A stretch of DNA of 64,000 bases from Candidatus Zixiibacteriota bacterium (GTDB lineage Bacteria; Zixibacteria; MSB-5A5; GN15; JACZUZ01): the NCBI GenBank assembly GCA_024280835.1, contig JAJRPJ010000015.1, positions 62,001 to 126,000 on the forward strand. Direction: 5' to 3'. The position numbers and the translations under genes were made by a program. The notes beneath the pieces are model-generated. The model saw only the letters and a list, made by a program, of their open reading frames with translations, was not told where the DNA came from and made no database searches. Shown here piece after piece: positions 23,306 through 32,337 of the stretch (position 1 is the stretch's first letter; each line of letters starts with the position of its first letter).

Positions 23306-25495
23306 CTAGGAACCTGTTGTTCCACAGACAGGCGCGGCGCCTCCGGAGAAGATTCTTGCTATTCCGTAGGTGACATCGCCAATATTGAAGGAATTGTTGC
23401 CGTTGGAGTCGGCTTCATCGGTGCAGACTGGAGCAGGGCCACTTGAGAATATTCTGGCAATGCCAGCTGTTACATCGGCGATGTTGAATGTGCCTGAATG
23501 ATCATAGTCTCCAGCTACTAGACAGCATGAGCAGGGACCAATGCAGGGTTCTAGTACCATGTTTTGGACAGTATTGGAGGTTACCGCTACCGAAGTGATT
23601 GTTGAATCTTGTAGGTCAAGTCCACCTGGTGGGACGAACGAGAGGGCGTAGGTTCCGCTGTTAATAGCAGGGAAAGAATAGAAGCCAGCTCCGTCGGTGG
23701 TGATTGGACCAGCGATTAGTGGCGCTCCTCCAAGTCCTAAGACTCTCACGGAGACATTGACAACTGGTGTTACGACTTGGTCAACTACATTGCCCGTGAG
23801 AGTGAATGTTGGGGTGGGAAGTTGGCCGAGGATGATGTTGATTGTTGTGTCGTTGACTAGAGGTGTGGCTAGCAGGACTGATGAATCGGTTAGAGATAAG
23901 CTTGAATCTGGTCTGAAGAGTAGGTCGTATGTCGCAGGGACAATGAGCGCTGAGTATTGACCTAGGGCATTGGTTTTGTTGCCAGGGAGAAAGACTGTGT
24001 CGCCGCTGAGTGGGTCTTTGGCTGTTAGTCGGATGTTCGCTAGTGGAGCCAAGTTGGAGTCTGTGACAGTTCCACTGAGAAGCAGTGCGCTATCTAGGCT
24101 TATTGCGAGTGTCGTATCTAGTCCAAAAGTTAGTCCTGAGAGTAAGACTGCGGCGAGCTTTCTACTTGCTGGTGGTTCGATTTCTATACTAAACGCTCCG
24201 ACAGGCAGGACTGTGGTGAATGCGCCGAAGGCATCGGTGTGGTCGCCGACTAGGGGAACTGAGATATTTGTCGTGGCGTCTTTGGCGTCGAGGTCGACAT
24301 TGTTTACTGGGGCGCCGCTGAAACTTTGGATAGTACCAGTGACGGTGACACCATTGGCTAATACAATGTTTATGGTCGTGTCGATGTTGAGTTGTATGGG
24401 AGTTAGCCGCACTGGAGCTAGTCCAGTTAGAACAGCGGGCTGGACATCTAGGTTGTAAAGGCCGACAGGCACGATGACTTGGTAGATACCCGAAGCGTCT
24501 ACTTTATCAGATGGCGTAAAGAGAGTTAGGCCTGTTGCTATATCTACTATATCTATGTCGGCTCCGACTACTGGAGATGAGAATTGGTCTTTGGCGGTTC
24601 CAGTTAGGAGTACTCCCGCTTGTAAGAGGAAGTTGAGAGTTATGTCAGAATTGACTATGACACTTTGGCGAAGTTCCGGAACTATCTTATCTGCTAAGAG
24701 AGGAGCGACATTTATGTCATATGTTCCAGGTGGGACAAGAAATGCGAAGTCGCCATTTACATCGGTGTTGTCGCCTGGAGTAACTAATTTTATGCCTGTT
24801 ATGACATCTACTGCGTCAAAATCCGCATCAAAGACAGGAACTGAGCCAGGCCCGAGGACATTACCTGAGATAATTACAGCTCCGAGCATGGTTACGTCGA
24901 TAGTTGTGTTCGTTAGCACTGAGACATCGCGTAGTTCAACAATTATTAGTTGTTCGCCATTGACAGGGCGATAAGTAAGACGATAGAAGGCTGGTGGAAT
25001 TACGACACTGTAGAATCCCGTGCCATCTGTGTTGTCACCTGGTGGAGTTAGGTTGTCTCCTGTGTTTTCGTCTCGAAAGTTGAGGTCTATATCTGGAATT
25101 CCGACGCCAAGAGTGTCACGAACGAAGCCTGAAAGAATACTTCCCGCGGCTAGAGGGATATCGAGAGTTGTGTTTCCTGAGACTGTGATTGGAACTTGGG
25201 TATAGAGCAAGCCTGTTAACGTTGGAGGGTCAAAACGCACTTCATAATCGGCTGCAGGTAGGCCAAAAGGAATATTGTCTATGATGTAGAACCCAGCTCC
25301 ATCTGTCAAAGTGGCGGGTATGCCCAGAGAATTGCCATTGGAGTCAAAGAGTAGTACGTCGACATTTGGGACGGCCATAGCGCTAGGGTTGGTTACTGTG
25401 CCAGAGATTGTGAACTGGGCATTTGCGCTATTTGGCGAAAACACGGCAAGAGCGACTATGATCGCTAGCAGTTGGAATAGGAACCTGTTGTTCAT
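23306..25495 (-). CDS. Secreted protein with seven carboxypeptidase-regulatory-like repeats and dockerin-like C-terminus
   Basis: 729 residues. Signal peptide at 1-26 (FLFQLLAIIVALAVF, cut near ANA-Q). Seven repeats of about 85-90 residues follow, each opening with a SGTVTD-like strand and carrying TPGDNTDxxGxY and VPxGxYxLxxxPP, as in CarboxypepD_reg/transthyretin-like beta-sandwich domains. The C-terminus is a paired dockerin-like module (GDYDHSGTFNIADVTAGIARIF, GNNSFNIGDVTYGIARIF). It is the last gene of the minus-strand train, 101 bases after its paralogue. That paralogue has the same repeats but ends in a type IX sorting domain. Role inferred: a rod-like surface or matrix protein. Confidence 0.8.
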   Translation of the reverse strand: MNNRFLFQLLAIIVALAVFSPNSANAQFTISGTVTNPSAMAVPNVDVLLFDSNGNSLGIPATLTDGAGFYIIDNIPFGLPAADYEVRFDPPTLTGLLYTQVPITVSGNTTLDIPLAAGSILSGFVRDTLGVGIPDIDLNFRDENTGDNLTPPGDNTDGTGFYSVVIPPAFYRLTYRPVNGEQLIIVELRDVSVLTNTTIDVTMLGAVIISGNVLGPGSVPVFDADFDAVDVITGIKLVTPGDNTDVNGDFAFLVPPGTYDINVAPLLADKIVPELRQSVIVNSDITLNFLLQAGVLLTGTAKDQFSSPVVGADIDIVDIATGLTLFTPSDKVDASGIYQVIVPVGLYNLDVQPAVLTGLAPVRLTPIQLNIDTTINIVLANGVTVTGTIQSFSGAPVNNVDLDAKDATTNISVPLVGDHTDAFGAFTTVLPVGAFSIEIEPPASRKLAAVLLSGLTFGLDTTLAISLDSALLLSGTVTDSNLAPLANIRLTAKDPLSGDTVFLPGNKTNALGQYSALIVPATYDLLFRPDSSLSLTDSSVLLATPLVNDTTINIILGQLPTPTFTLTGNVVDQVVTPVVNVSVRVLGLGGAPLIAGPITTDGAGFYSFPAINSGTYALSFVPPGGLDLQDSTITSVAVTSNTVQNMVLEPCIGPCSCCLVAGDYDHSGTFNIADVTAGIARIFSSGPAPVCTDEADSNGNNSFNIGDVTYGIARIFSGGAAPVCGTTGS

Positions 25496-25596
25496 GGCAT
25501 TATCTTTCTAATTGCGTTCTTCTGTTCTATGAGACTTGTATCGGACATTTATAGATTTACCACTGTTATTGTTCGATTACTTTGTATTGCGCTGTC

Positions 25597-27609
25597 TTAA
25601 CGAATGAATAGCATGGTGCGTGTAGTTTCTGAAGTTTCAGTTTGCAATCTATAGAAATAGACACCGCTGGCTACTGGTGATCCATTTGTGTCTGCGCCAT
25701 CCCATGTTGGTGTGTAATAGCCTGGGTCTTGTAAGCCGAAGTCATAGTTTCTGACAGTTTGGCCGAGCACATTGTAAATCGCTAGGGTGACATTTGCCGC
25801 CTTGTTCAAAAGATATGGCATGCGAGTGGCGCTATTGAATGGATTGGGGAAGTTTTGGCGCAAGATGAGGGTCTCAGAGTCGGCTGAACTTGAAGCGCCA
25901 ATGACTAGGGTTAGTGATGTGTCGTTGTTGAACGCTATGCTATCTAGGATTAGAGTATCTCCACCGAGGCCAATTTGAGGGAGCGCAGTGACAGAGTATT
26001 GACCAGATGGGATAGTTACAAGAGCTTGCCCAAAAATGTTTGTGGTGTCATGCGGTAAATATTGTTCGGCGTTTGATTGCGAGTTGTTGAAGCGCAATTT
26101 GTAGTCTGTCTCTGGATCGCCTATTTGATTGAGAATATGGGCGTTGACGATAATTCCTTGCTCAAGCGCAATTGTGCCAAGTGATGAGTCAGCTATGAGA
26201 GTTAGATTGGTGAGGGGTTTTCCAAAGTAGCGGCTGCCACGGGGTGGGGCGATGAGAACGTCGATTGATCCGATGGGCACGGCGGAATTAAAAAAGCCCA
26301 AGCTGTCACTGAATTGTCTCTTGACTGTTAGAGGAATCTGCTCTGGGTATGTCCTAGCTGCGATTTCAATATTGGGTAGACCATTGCCTTGCATGTCGAC
26401 TATGCGACCTGTGACGGTGATACGAGACAGATTATTGAGAGTAAATGAAAGAGCAGTGTCAATTGAGATATTGATATTTCTGATGACAGACTTGTCCAGC
26501 AATTGGCCAAGAGGTGGGTCGGCTTTGAATTCGTATATATCAGGTGGGAGAATAAGAACGGCTAAGCCGTTTGAGTCAGTTTTGTCGTGGGGAGTGAAGA
26601 GACGTACTAAGTCAGATTCGCGTGTGACATCCATGTCTGCGTTTTGCAAAGGGATTCCGTCGATGTCAATTATGGTGGCGTTGACAATTATTCCACTAGT
26701 TAGGGTGACATTGACTACTGTGTCTGCTGATATGGTCACGGAATCAAAAGCGACTGCAACAAGCGGTTGGCCGCGTGGTGGCGCGAATTGCAATGTGTAT
26801 GCACCTGCTGGGGCTATTATTGAATAGTCTCCAAGAGAGTCTGATTTGTTGTTAGTTAATGGAAGTTTGACTCCGTCAATTATGCGCTTCAGCGAGAGTT
26901 GTGTTAGGGGCGCTGGAGAGCCGTTTGTTTCGGTAACAGTTCCAGAGATCGCTATGCCTGAGATGAGCGAGAAGTTGATGACTGTGTCGGATTGGATGGA
27001 GATTGAATCGATTTGTCCAAGTTGGAGGTTTACACCCACTGGTGGTTTGAAGCGCAAGCGATATTTGTCATAGCGTGGGACAACTACCCAGTATTTTCCC
27101 GTTAGGCTGTCGGTTTTTCCAGCTGGTGTGTAAACTCGTCCACCACCCAATGAGTCGACGTCAATATTGACTACACCGAGGAATGGTAGGCCAGTCGAGT
27201 CGGTGACGGTTCCAGTTATGACTACACCTGAATCTAGGACTACAGGAAGTATTATGCCGACTCGTAGATCCAAATTGAAGAATTTTTTACCGACTAAATG
27301 TGATTTGAGTGGAGGGGCAAAGGAGACATGGTAAATATTAGGAGCGACAGTGACGCTGTAGAAGCCATTGATGTCTGTATTGTCGCCTGGGGTGAATATA
27401 CGAAGGTTATCAAAAGCGCGGTCAAAGTCGAGATCGCCTCCAATGACAGGCGCTCCCGCTTTGTCTTTGACGAACCCAGTTAGAGTTGCGGCTTGAGTTG
27501 TCGGAGTGGCTGAAACAACTATACCTGCAGTCATAGCTAACGCTGAAGCCATCGGTCTTAGCGCGTTCTGTATTACTGTAAGTGACAGTCTTTTGATGAC
27601 GTTCTTCAT
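25597..27609 (-). CDS. Secreted protein with six carboxypeptidase-regulatory-like repeats and type IX secretion sorting domain
   Basis: 670 residues. An N-terminal signal is followed by cleavage near TTQAA. Six repeats of ~90 residues carry the same TPGDNTDINGFYSV-type core as the neighbouring gene. The last ~85 residues form a Por/type A sorting domain: LRQNFPNPFNSATRM, then VTLAIYNVLGQTVR, then SGVYFYRLQTETSETTRTMLF. Such domains direct passage through the type IX secretion system and surface attachment. The gene begins 33 bases after the porin gene, so co-transcription is likely. An adhesin or a scaffold for the polysaccharide is a reasonable inference. No enzyme motif is seen. Confidence 0.82.
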   Translation of the reverse strand: MKNVIKRLSLTVIQNALRPMASALAMTAGIVVSATPTTQAATLTGFVKDKAGAPVIGGDLDFDRAFDNLRIFTPGDNTDINGFYSVTVAPNIYHVSFAPPLKSHLVGKKFFNLDLRVGIILPVVLDSGVVITGTVTDSTGLPFLGVVNIDVDSLGGGRVYTPAGKTDSLTGKYWVVVPRYDKYRLRFKPPVGVNLQLGQIDSISIQSDTVINFSLISGIAISGTVTETNGSPAPLTQLSLKRIIDGVKLPLTNNKSDSLGDYSIIAPAGAYTLQFAPPRGQPLVAVAFDSVTISADTVVNVTLTSGIIVNATIIDIDGIPLQNADMDVTRESDLVRLFTPHDKTDSNGLAVLILPPDIYEFKADPPLGQLLDKSVIRNINISIDTALSFTLNNLSRITVTGRIVDMQGNGLPNIEIAARTYPEQIPLTVKRQFSDSLGFFNSAVPIGSIDVLIAPPRGSRYFGKPLTNLTLIADSSLGTIALEQGIIVNAHILNQIGDPETDYKLRFNNSQSNAEQYLPHDTTNIFGQALVTIPSGQYSVTALPQIGLGGDTLILDSIAFNNDTSLTLVIGASSSADSETLILRQNFPNPFNSATRMPYLLNKAANVTLAIYNVLGQTVRNYDFGLQDPGYYTPTWDGADTNGSPVASGVYFYRLQTETSETTRTMLFIR

Positions 27610-27642
27610 GGTTGCTTGGTTTGATTATTATCGCTTTGCGCC

Positions 27643-29490
27643 TTAGAGTGTGACATCTACATTTAGTCTGTTAAGTAGGGCAGTTTCTTGGCGTGGGTCG
27701 AAGGCCAGTCCTGGTTTGAAGACACTGAGTGTATAGCGTAATTGGAAGCGTTCCCAAAACTCAGGTGAGGTGGCGATGACATCTACTCCCCAGCCGAGGT
27801 CAACTGATGAACCATTAGGTCTAGCTGGTGGATTGAGAAGCGCTGTCTTGGCTAAGTCTGGGTCTAGGCGGTGTTGTTTGTAGCTATGGTAGATAGTTTC
27901 CAGAGAGGCTCCATTTTGATGGACTGCGCCGAGGCCTGCCGTCAGAATTTTTATGTTACTCAGTTCAGGGTTGAGGGCTTCGCCATAGTAACGCACCGAT
28001 GAGACACCACCTAGAGTGGCGACATTGTCTTGATAGCCTGTCTGACGGAACTCTTGGCTTTCGGGATCGCCAGAGACTTTGTCTCCAGATCCGATTGCAT
28101 AACCTACAGTGAGACTGGGCTTGACCGCTCCGATATTTACTGGCCTATATGTAGTTCCGAAATCGACGGCCCATGCGCTTTGACTGCGCCCTTTGTCTTC
28201 GCCCCGCATGATGGCGATATCGAACCATGAGCGAAAGGATGGCGCTGGGCGGCCGAAATAGCGCAGGCCCCACCAGATAGGTTCACGGTTGCGGAGGGAT
28301 GTGTCTTTGCGCTTTAGTACGTAGGCATTGGTGACACTGTGTTTGTCGAAGCGCCATCCGACTTGGGCAAAATAGTCAGTCCAGCTATCGAACTTGTCCT
28401 TGATGGGCGAGACAGAGACGATTAACGCCGCTTGGGCAACGAATCCTTCTGTGGCGATGTAGTGGAAGCGGATAGCGTCTAGGTAATCATCGAAAAGCCA
28501 TTCCCGCGGTTCGTCGAAATCTTGACGGCCAACTTGTAGCGCTAAATGCGGATCACCTAGTTTGCGGAAAAGGACATATAACTGTGTGATGTTTAGTTCT
28601 TTTGATTCAGAGAGGACTGCGAGTGAGTCAGTGTCTAGGGCGTAACGCTTTCTCCAGCGAACTTGGGCGAGGCCACTAATGTTTTCTGTTAAGAAAGTTG
28701 TTAGTTCAAGGCGCAAGCCAGGTTGGACATCGCTTCTGTCGGCGCCAAAGTTTTGTTGAAGGTCATATTCAGAGGCGTTCTCCATTTGTCCGCGATATTT
28801 AGCGGTTAAGAGAAGGCCTTTGCCAATGACGACTCCGTCATCTGACAATTCTGCGCCTGAGAGAGCGGCATATTTGAATTGGCGATATTCCAATTTGTCT
28901 AGCTCTCCTCGTGGCCAGTTGATGTCGGTTTTCTCATTGAGGATAATTATTAGGCCGTGTATTATTAGCGTATCTGGAGCAGTTCCATCGACAGATACTT
29001 GAGTTATTGAGCCTTTGATTTTTGAGCTTGTTTTGACATTTTTGGATTTTATTTTGCGGGCTTTCCAACTTCCATCGTCGCGGATGGTGCAGCTGACTTC
29101 AATGTGTTGTCCGACTTTGAGTGAGGCGAGTGTGGTTTGTGTCGGCTCTGGTTCAACAAAACGTGTTGATTTTGTTAGATGTATTGTTCGTCCAAGGATG
29201 GTAAGAGTGTTCTTGGATTTGTTAATACTTTGGATCTGGCCACGCAATTTTGGCGATCTTGGATTGGGAAGTTGCTCGATGTCTTCAGCTATGAAAGCGC
29301 CACTTGTGTCCCAATGCCCTTTCACTTCAAGAGCTATGCCTGCGACATAGTTGAGTCTCATGTACTCGGGGCCACCACGGGCCAAGGCTCTCTCCGGGTT
29401 GACTAGCAGAACGCAGACGAGCGCTATGGCGATGATTATCCAGCCTATTGGAGTGGTTCGGAAGAATTGTCTGTCTATTGATATTTTCAT
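27643..29490 (-). CDS. Outer-membrane AlgE-like export porin with N-terminal DUF5666-like domains
   Basis: 615 residues from ATG 29490, chosen because AAGGATAAGGGA precedes it; an in-frame start exists 11 codons upstream. The signal segment is WIIIAIALVCVLLV, with cleavage near ALA-RG. Residues about 45-190 hold one clear DUF5666-like small beta domain (KLRGQIQSINKSKNTLTILG, LASLKVGQHIEVSC) and a second one (KIKGSITQVSVDG). From about 215 on, alternating strands resemble the alginate-export/AlgE porin family (LELTTFLTENISGLAQVRWR, LQVGRQDFDEPREWLFDD, ending LLNRLNVDVTL). AlgE-type porins carry anionic polysaccharide across the outer membrane. Position downstream of UDP-glucose dehydrogenase and glycosyltransferases supports a uronate-containing product (inference). 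Confidence 0.72.
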   Translation of the reverse strand: MKISIDRQFFRTTPIGWIIIAIALVCVLLVNPERALARGGPEYMRLNYVAGIALEVKGHWDTSGAFIAEDIEQLPNPRSPKLRGQIQSINKSKNTLTILGRTIHLTKSTRFVEPEPTQTTLASLKVGQHIEVSCTIRDDGSWKARKIKSKNVKTSSKIKGSITQVSVDGTAPDTLIIHGLIIILNEKTDINWPRGELDKLEYRQFKYAALSGAELSDDGVVIGKGLLLTAKYRGQMENASEYDLQQNFGADRSDVQPGLRLELTTFLTENISGLAQVRWRKRYALDTDSLAVLSESKELNITQLYVLFRKLGDPHLALQVGRQDFDEPREWLFDDYLDAIRFHYIATEGFVAQAALIVSVSPIKDKFDSWTDYFAQVGWRFDKHSVTNAYVLKRKDTSLRNREPIWWGLRYFGRPAPSFRSWFDIAIMRGEDKGRSQSAWAVDFGTTYRPVNIGAVKPSLTVGYAIGSGDKVSGDPESQEFRQTGYQDNVATLGGVSSVRYYGEALNPELSNIKILTAGLGAVHQNGASLETIYHSYKQHRLDPDLAKTALLNPPARPNGSSVDLGWGVDVIATSPEFWERFQLRYTLSVFKPGLAFDPRQETALLNRLNVDVTL

Positions 29491-29552
29491 TCCCTTATCC
29501 TTTTTTTCATTTCTTTGGAGCAACGGTCTTCTGGTTGCTGAATAGCTTGTTG

Positions 29553-32333
29553 CTAATTACATGTTTGTAATGCTAATAGTTGGCAGGGTAGTCCTGCATG
29601 ACTGTCATCAATTAGTTGTTGGGTTAAATGTCTCCATTTTGGACGAAGCGCATATAGTGTTGCTAGGCGTAGCATTGTTGCTTTATACCACCAGTTTAGT
29701 TGAATCATTGAATCTGATTGATTGGTTGTATTTGAATTCTTTGATTGCTGGTAGTAGCCGTTGATAAAATGTTCTTGAGCTTTAGAGTGTTGTAGTTTGG
29801 ATAGTAGTTCTTGGTTCCCTCTTAGTGTCAAGTGGGCTAGGAAATTGGCAGTATCAAGAAATGGGTCGGCTAGTGACAAGGTATCGAGATCGATTAGTGT
29901 GATCTTGTTGCTCTCTATGAATAATTGTTTGTCGTAGAAATCACGATGGGACAAGGCGGCAGAGTCAGTATTGGTTTTTGGTTGATAATTTTCGAGAGAT
30001 ACGAAGGCCTGTTTTAGTTGTTGGGCGTATTTTGGTGTCAGCAGTGATGTTTGGGCGACTTTTTGCTTGAGCATATCTATTTCTTGCTCGGCGGTGTAGG
30101 TTTTCAAAGGAATATCAATTGGAACGGCTCCTGACTGGAAGTTGCGTAAGAGGACACCAATTTTGTGGCACGCCGATTCAATATGCTTGAAGCTTTCGCT
30201 GGCACTGGGAGCTTTGGAATGTGTTTTGAGCATTGTGTAGAGTGTGGGGGCATTGACGGCCTCAGTAATGATAAGCCCTCGAGCAATATTTGTAAAGAGA
30301 ATATTCGCTAGTGTAAAGTGTTCTTTGTTATTTCCGTGAATAGTCATATTGATGACATCTTGCGCGGCAAGCGCCCGAGCGGTGTAACGTGGCCTTGAGA
30401 GCTTGAGATAGACACTGTTCGATGACAATTGTTTGTTTAAATGACCCTTTATCAGGCCACGCATGACGCAGCGTTTACCTTGACGATATGAGTGAACTTC
30501 TTGGGCTGTGAAGGCCATTTGTGAATCATTGAGAATGAAGTCGGTTGATTTGAACCATAACGGGCCAGAGTGACTTTTGAAGCAATTTGTTAATTCTCGC
30601 AGGTGAGTGTCATGAGGGAAGATGCGAAGTGTCATCTTGAGTTCATTGATATAGTCTGTATTGTTGCCTTGTTGTGTGGGGTCAAGTTCACCGTAGATAA
30701 TGACATTATTTAGTTGTTGCGTAGTCGCATGTTTCAAACTAATGACATATTGAATTAGAGTGGTATCGATAGATTTGACGAAGGCTCGAGGGATTTCTAG
30801 TTCTGCAATTTGGATGTCGAATCCGACAGCTTTCGAGAGATGTGACTGTAGGATTGGTGTCACATAGTCAATGTTGGTGGCTTTGTTGAAGATTGTACTT
30901 TTCTGCGATGGACTTGGCAGGGATGTGTGTTGTAACTCGTTATTGGCTTGCTCTAAGATATTTGAGACAGATGCGCGCCAGTTGGGAGTGCATTTGCGGA
31001 ACGGTGTGACTGCCATGTTGAAGAGTTTGTAGGCTATCCAGAATGAGAGCTCTTGTTTGTCGATGTTTGTGGTGGTGGCGCTTTCATAGAATGTTGTGAG
31101 CGCATCTTCAATTTCTGAGATTGAAGATGTAGCGTTGTCTTCAGGCAATTGGCGGATGTTTGCTATATAATTTGCCAGGTCTGCTAATTGGGGGCCATTT
31201 TTGGCACGATCAAAATCTATTATTCCTATGTGTTCGTCTTGGTAAATTACTTGCCCTGGGTGAAAATCTCCGTGGGTTAGACCGATGTCTATTGTCAACT
31301 TGTCGAGATATTGTATTAGGTTTGAATATATAGTGGAAGCGGTTTCTTGAGCTTCGGGAACTAGACTGCAAATGTATTCAGTGGTTGTGGTTAGCTCTTG
31401 CCTTAGTTGATCGACAAGTTGGTTGTGAGAGATACTTGGAAATATGTTCGCTGTTGTGTTGTGTAATGTGGCTAAGGCTTTTGCGGTTAGTTCGGTATAG
31501 TGGATGATGTCATTATGGGTCGAAAGTTCTTCTAGAGAAATGCCAGGAATGCTGTAAGCTAAGAGCGCTCTGTCTTCTGGGAGGTAACAAATGGGCTGTG
31601 GAGTCAAGAGAGAGTCAGACGAATTGTGTTCAGTCTGTAACGTTTTCAAGCAGTCGATTTGGGTTTGCCCGCGCTCATCGGAATAGAAACGGATGTAAAT
31701 TGAAAGTGGGCGCTTTTCTGCAGTTGAGCGGTTAGTTGCTTTGGTTGCTATGTGCAGGACAGCGCGACGTTCTGGTTTGTAGCTAGCGACAGTTAGATTT
31801 AGTTTTGAATCGGATATTCTCCATGTGACTTTGGGATAGTCGGCTAGATTTTGATAGAGAATACGTTGTAGGCGCTTTGGTGTTGTTAGGGTGCGTAGTC
31901 CTTTTAAGGCTGTGTCATTGGGGAAGCGGTAGAGAATGGCCTTCTCTTGTTCTAACAAATAGGTTGGAGCTGCGGAGTCATGGCTTTCCCAACGTTTTGC
32001 AGATAGTTTGTGGCAAGCGTCTGCGTAATCTGAGTGTGTGAATAGTTTAGCATAGCTACGCTCTTCTATGGTGTCATTGCTAGCTGTAGTGAAAGTTAAG
32101 ATGTAACAGATTAGGCAATTTGTCTGTGGTTTATAACGCACATATTCTATTTCACAAGAAGCAAGGGCGCCAAGCGCAGGTGACAGCCAATTGGAGAAAC
32201 GTTCGCTCATGGCTCTTGTGTCAAAGAGAGTTGTTATGCCTTTGAGGGCATTGTCAGCCGGTGGTCTGGCTCCTGAGAGTGTTTGCACGGTCTTGGTAGC
32301 TACTCTGGCTGTTGTGGTGGATGTTTTCTGCAT
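29553..32333 (-). CDS. Tandem two-domain aminoglycoside-phosphotransferase-like kinase
   Basis: 926 residues from ATG 32333, four bases after the ABC transporter stop. Two APH-type kinase cores are visible. The first has LTHGDFHPGQVIYQ followed by IGIIDFDRA (about residues 350-380). The second has ALSHRDFYDKQLFI followed by ITLIDLDTL (about 810-840). HxDxxxxN/Q and the later Asp are the catalytic loop and Mg-binding residues of this fold; the Asn position is Gln in both halves. APH-type kinases phosphorylate small molecules or sugars. In this operon a sugar or lipid-linked intermediate is more likely than an antibiotic (inference). Its length, about twice a normal APH, shows an internal duplication. 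Confidence 0.7.
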   Translation of the reverse strand: MQKTSTTTARVATKTVQTLSGARPPADNALKGITTLFDTRAMSERFSNWLSPALGALASCEIEYVRYKPQTNCLICYILTFTTASNDTIEERSYAKLFTHSDYADACHKLSAKRWESHDSAAPTYLLEQEKAILYRFPNDTALKGLRTLTTPKRLQRILYQNLADYPKVTWRISDSKLNLTVASYKPERRAVLHIATKATNRSTAEKRPLSIYIRFYSDERGQTQIDCLKTLQTEHNSSDSLLTPQPICYLPEDRALLAYSIPGISLEELSTHNDIIHYTELTAKALATLHNTTANIFPSISHNQLVDQLRQELTTTTEYICSLVPEAQETASTIYSNLIQYLDKLTIDIGLTHGDFHPGQVIYQDEHIGIIDFDRAKNGPQLADLANYIANIRQLPEDNATSSISEIEDALTTFYESATTTNIDKQELSFWIAYKLFNMAVTPFRKCTPNWRASVSNILEQANNELQHTSLPSPSQKSTIFNKATNIDYVTPILQSHLSKAVGFDIQIAELEIPRAFVKSIDTTLIQYVISLKHATTQQLNNVIIYGELDPTQQGNNTDYINELKMTLRIFPHDTHLRELTNCFKSHSGPLWFKSTDFILNDSQMAFTAQEVHSYRQGKRCVMRGLIKGHLNKQLSSNSVYLKLSRPRYTARALAAQDVINMTIHGNNKEHFTLANILFTNIARGLIITEAVNAPTLYTMLKTHSKAPSASESFKHIESACHKIGVLLRNFQSGAVPIDIPLKTYTAEQEIDMLKQKVAQTSLLTPKYAQQLKQAFVSLENYQPKTNTDSAALSHRDFYDKQLFIESNKITLIDLDTLSLADPFLDTANFLAHLTLRGNQELLSKLQHSKAQEHFINGYYQQSKNSNTTNQSDSMIQLNWWYKATMLRLATLYALRPKWRHLTQQLIDDSHAGLPCQLLALQTCN

Positions 32334-32337
32334 GCTT

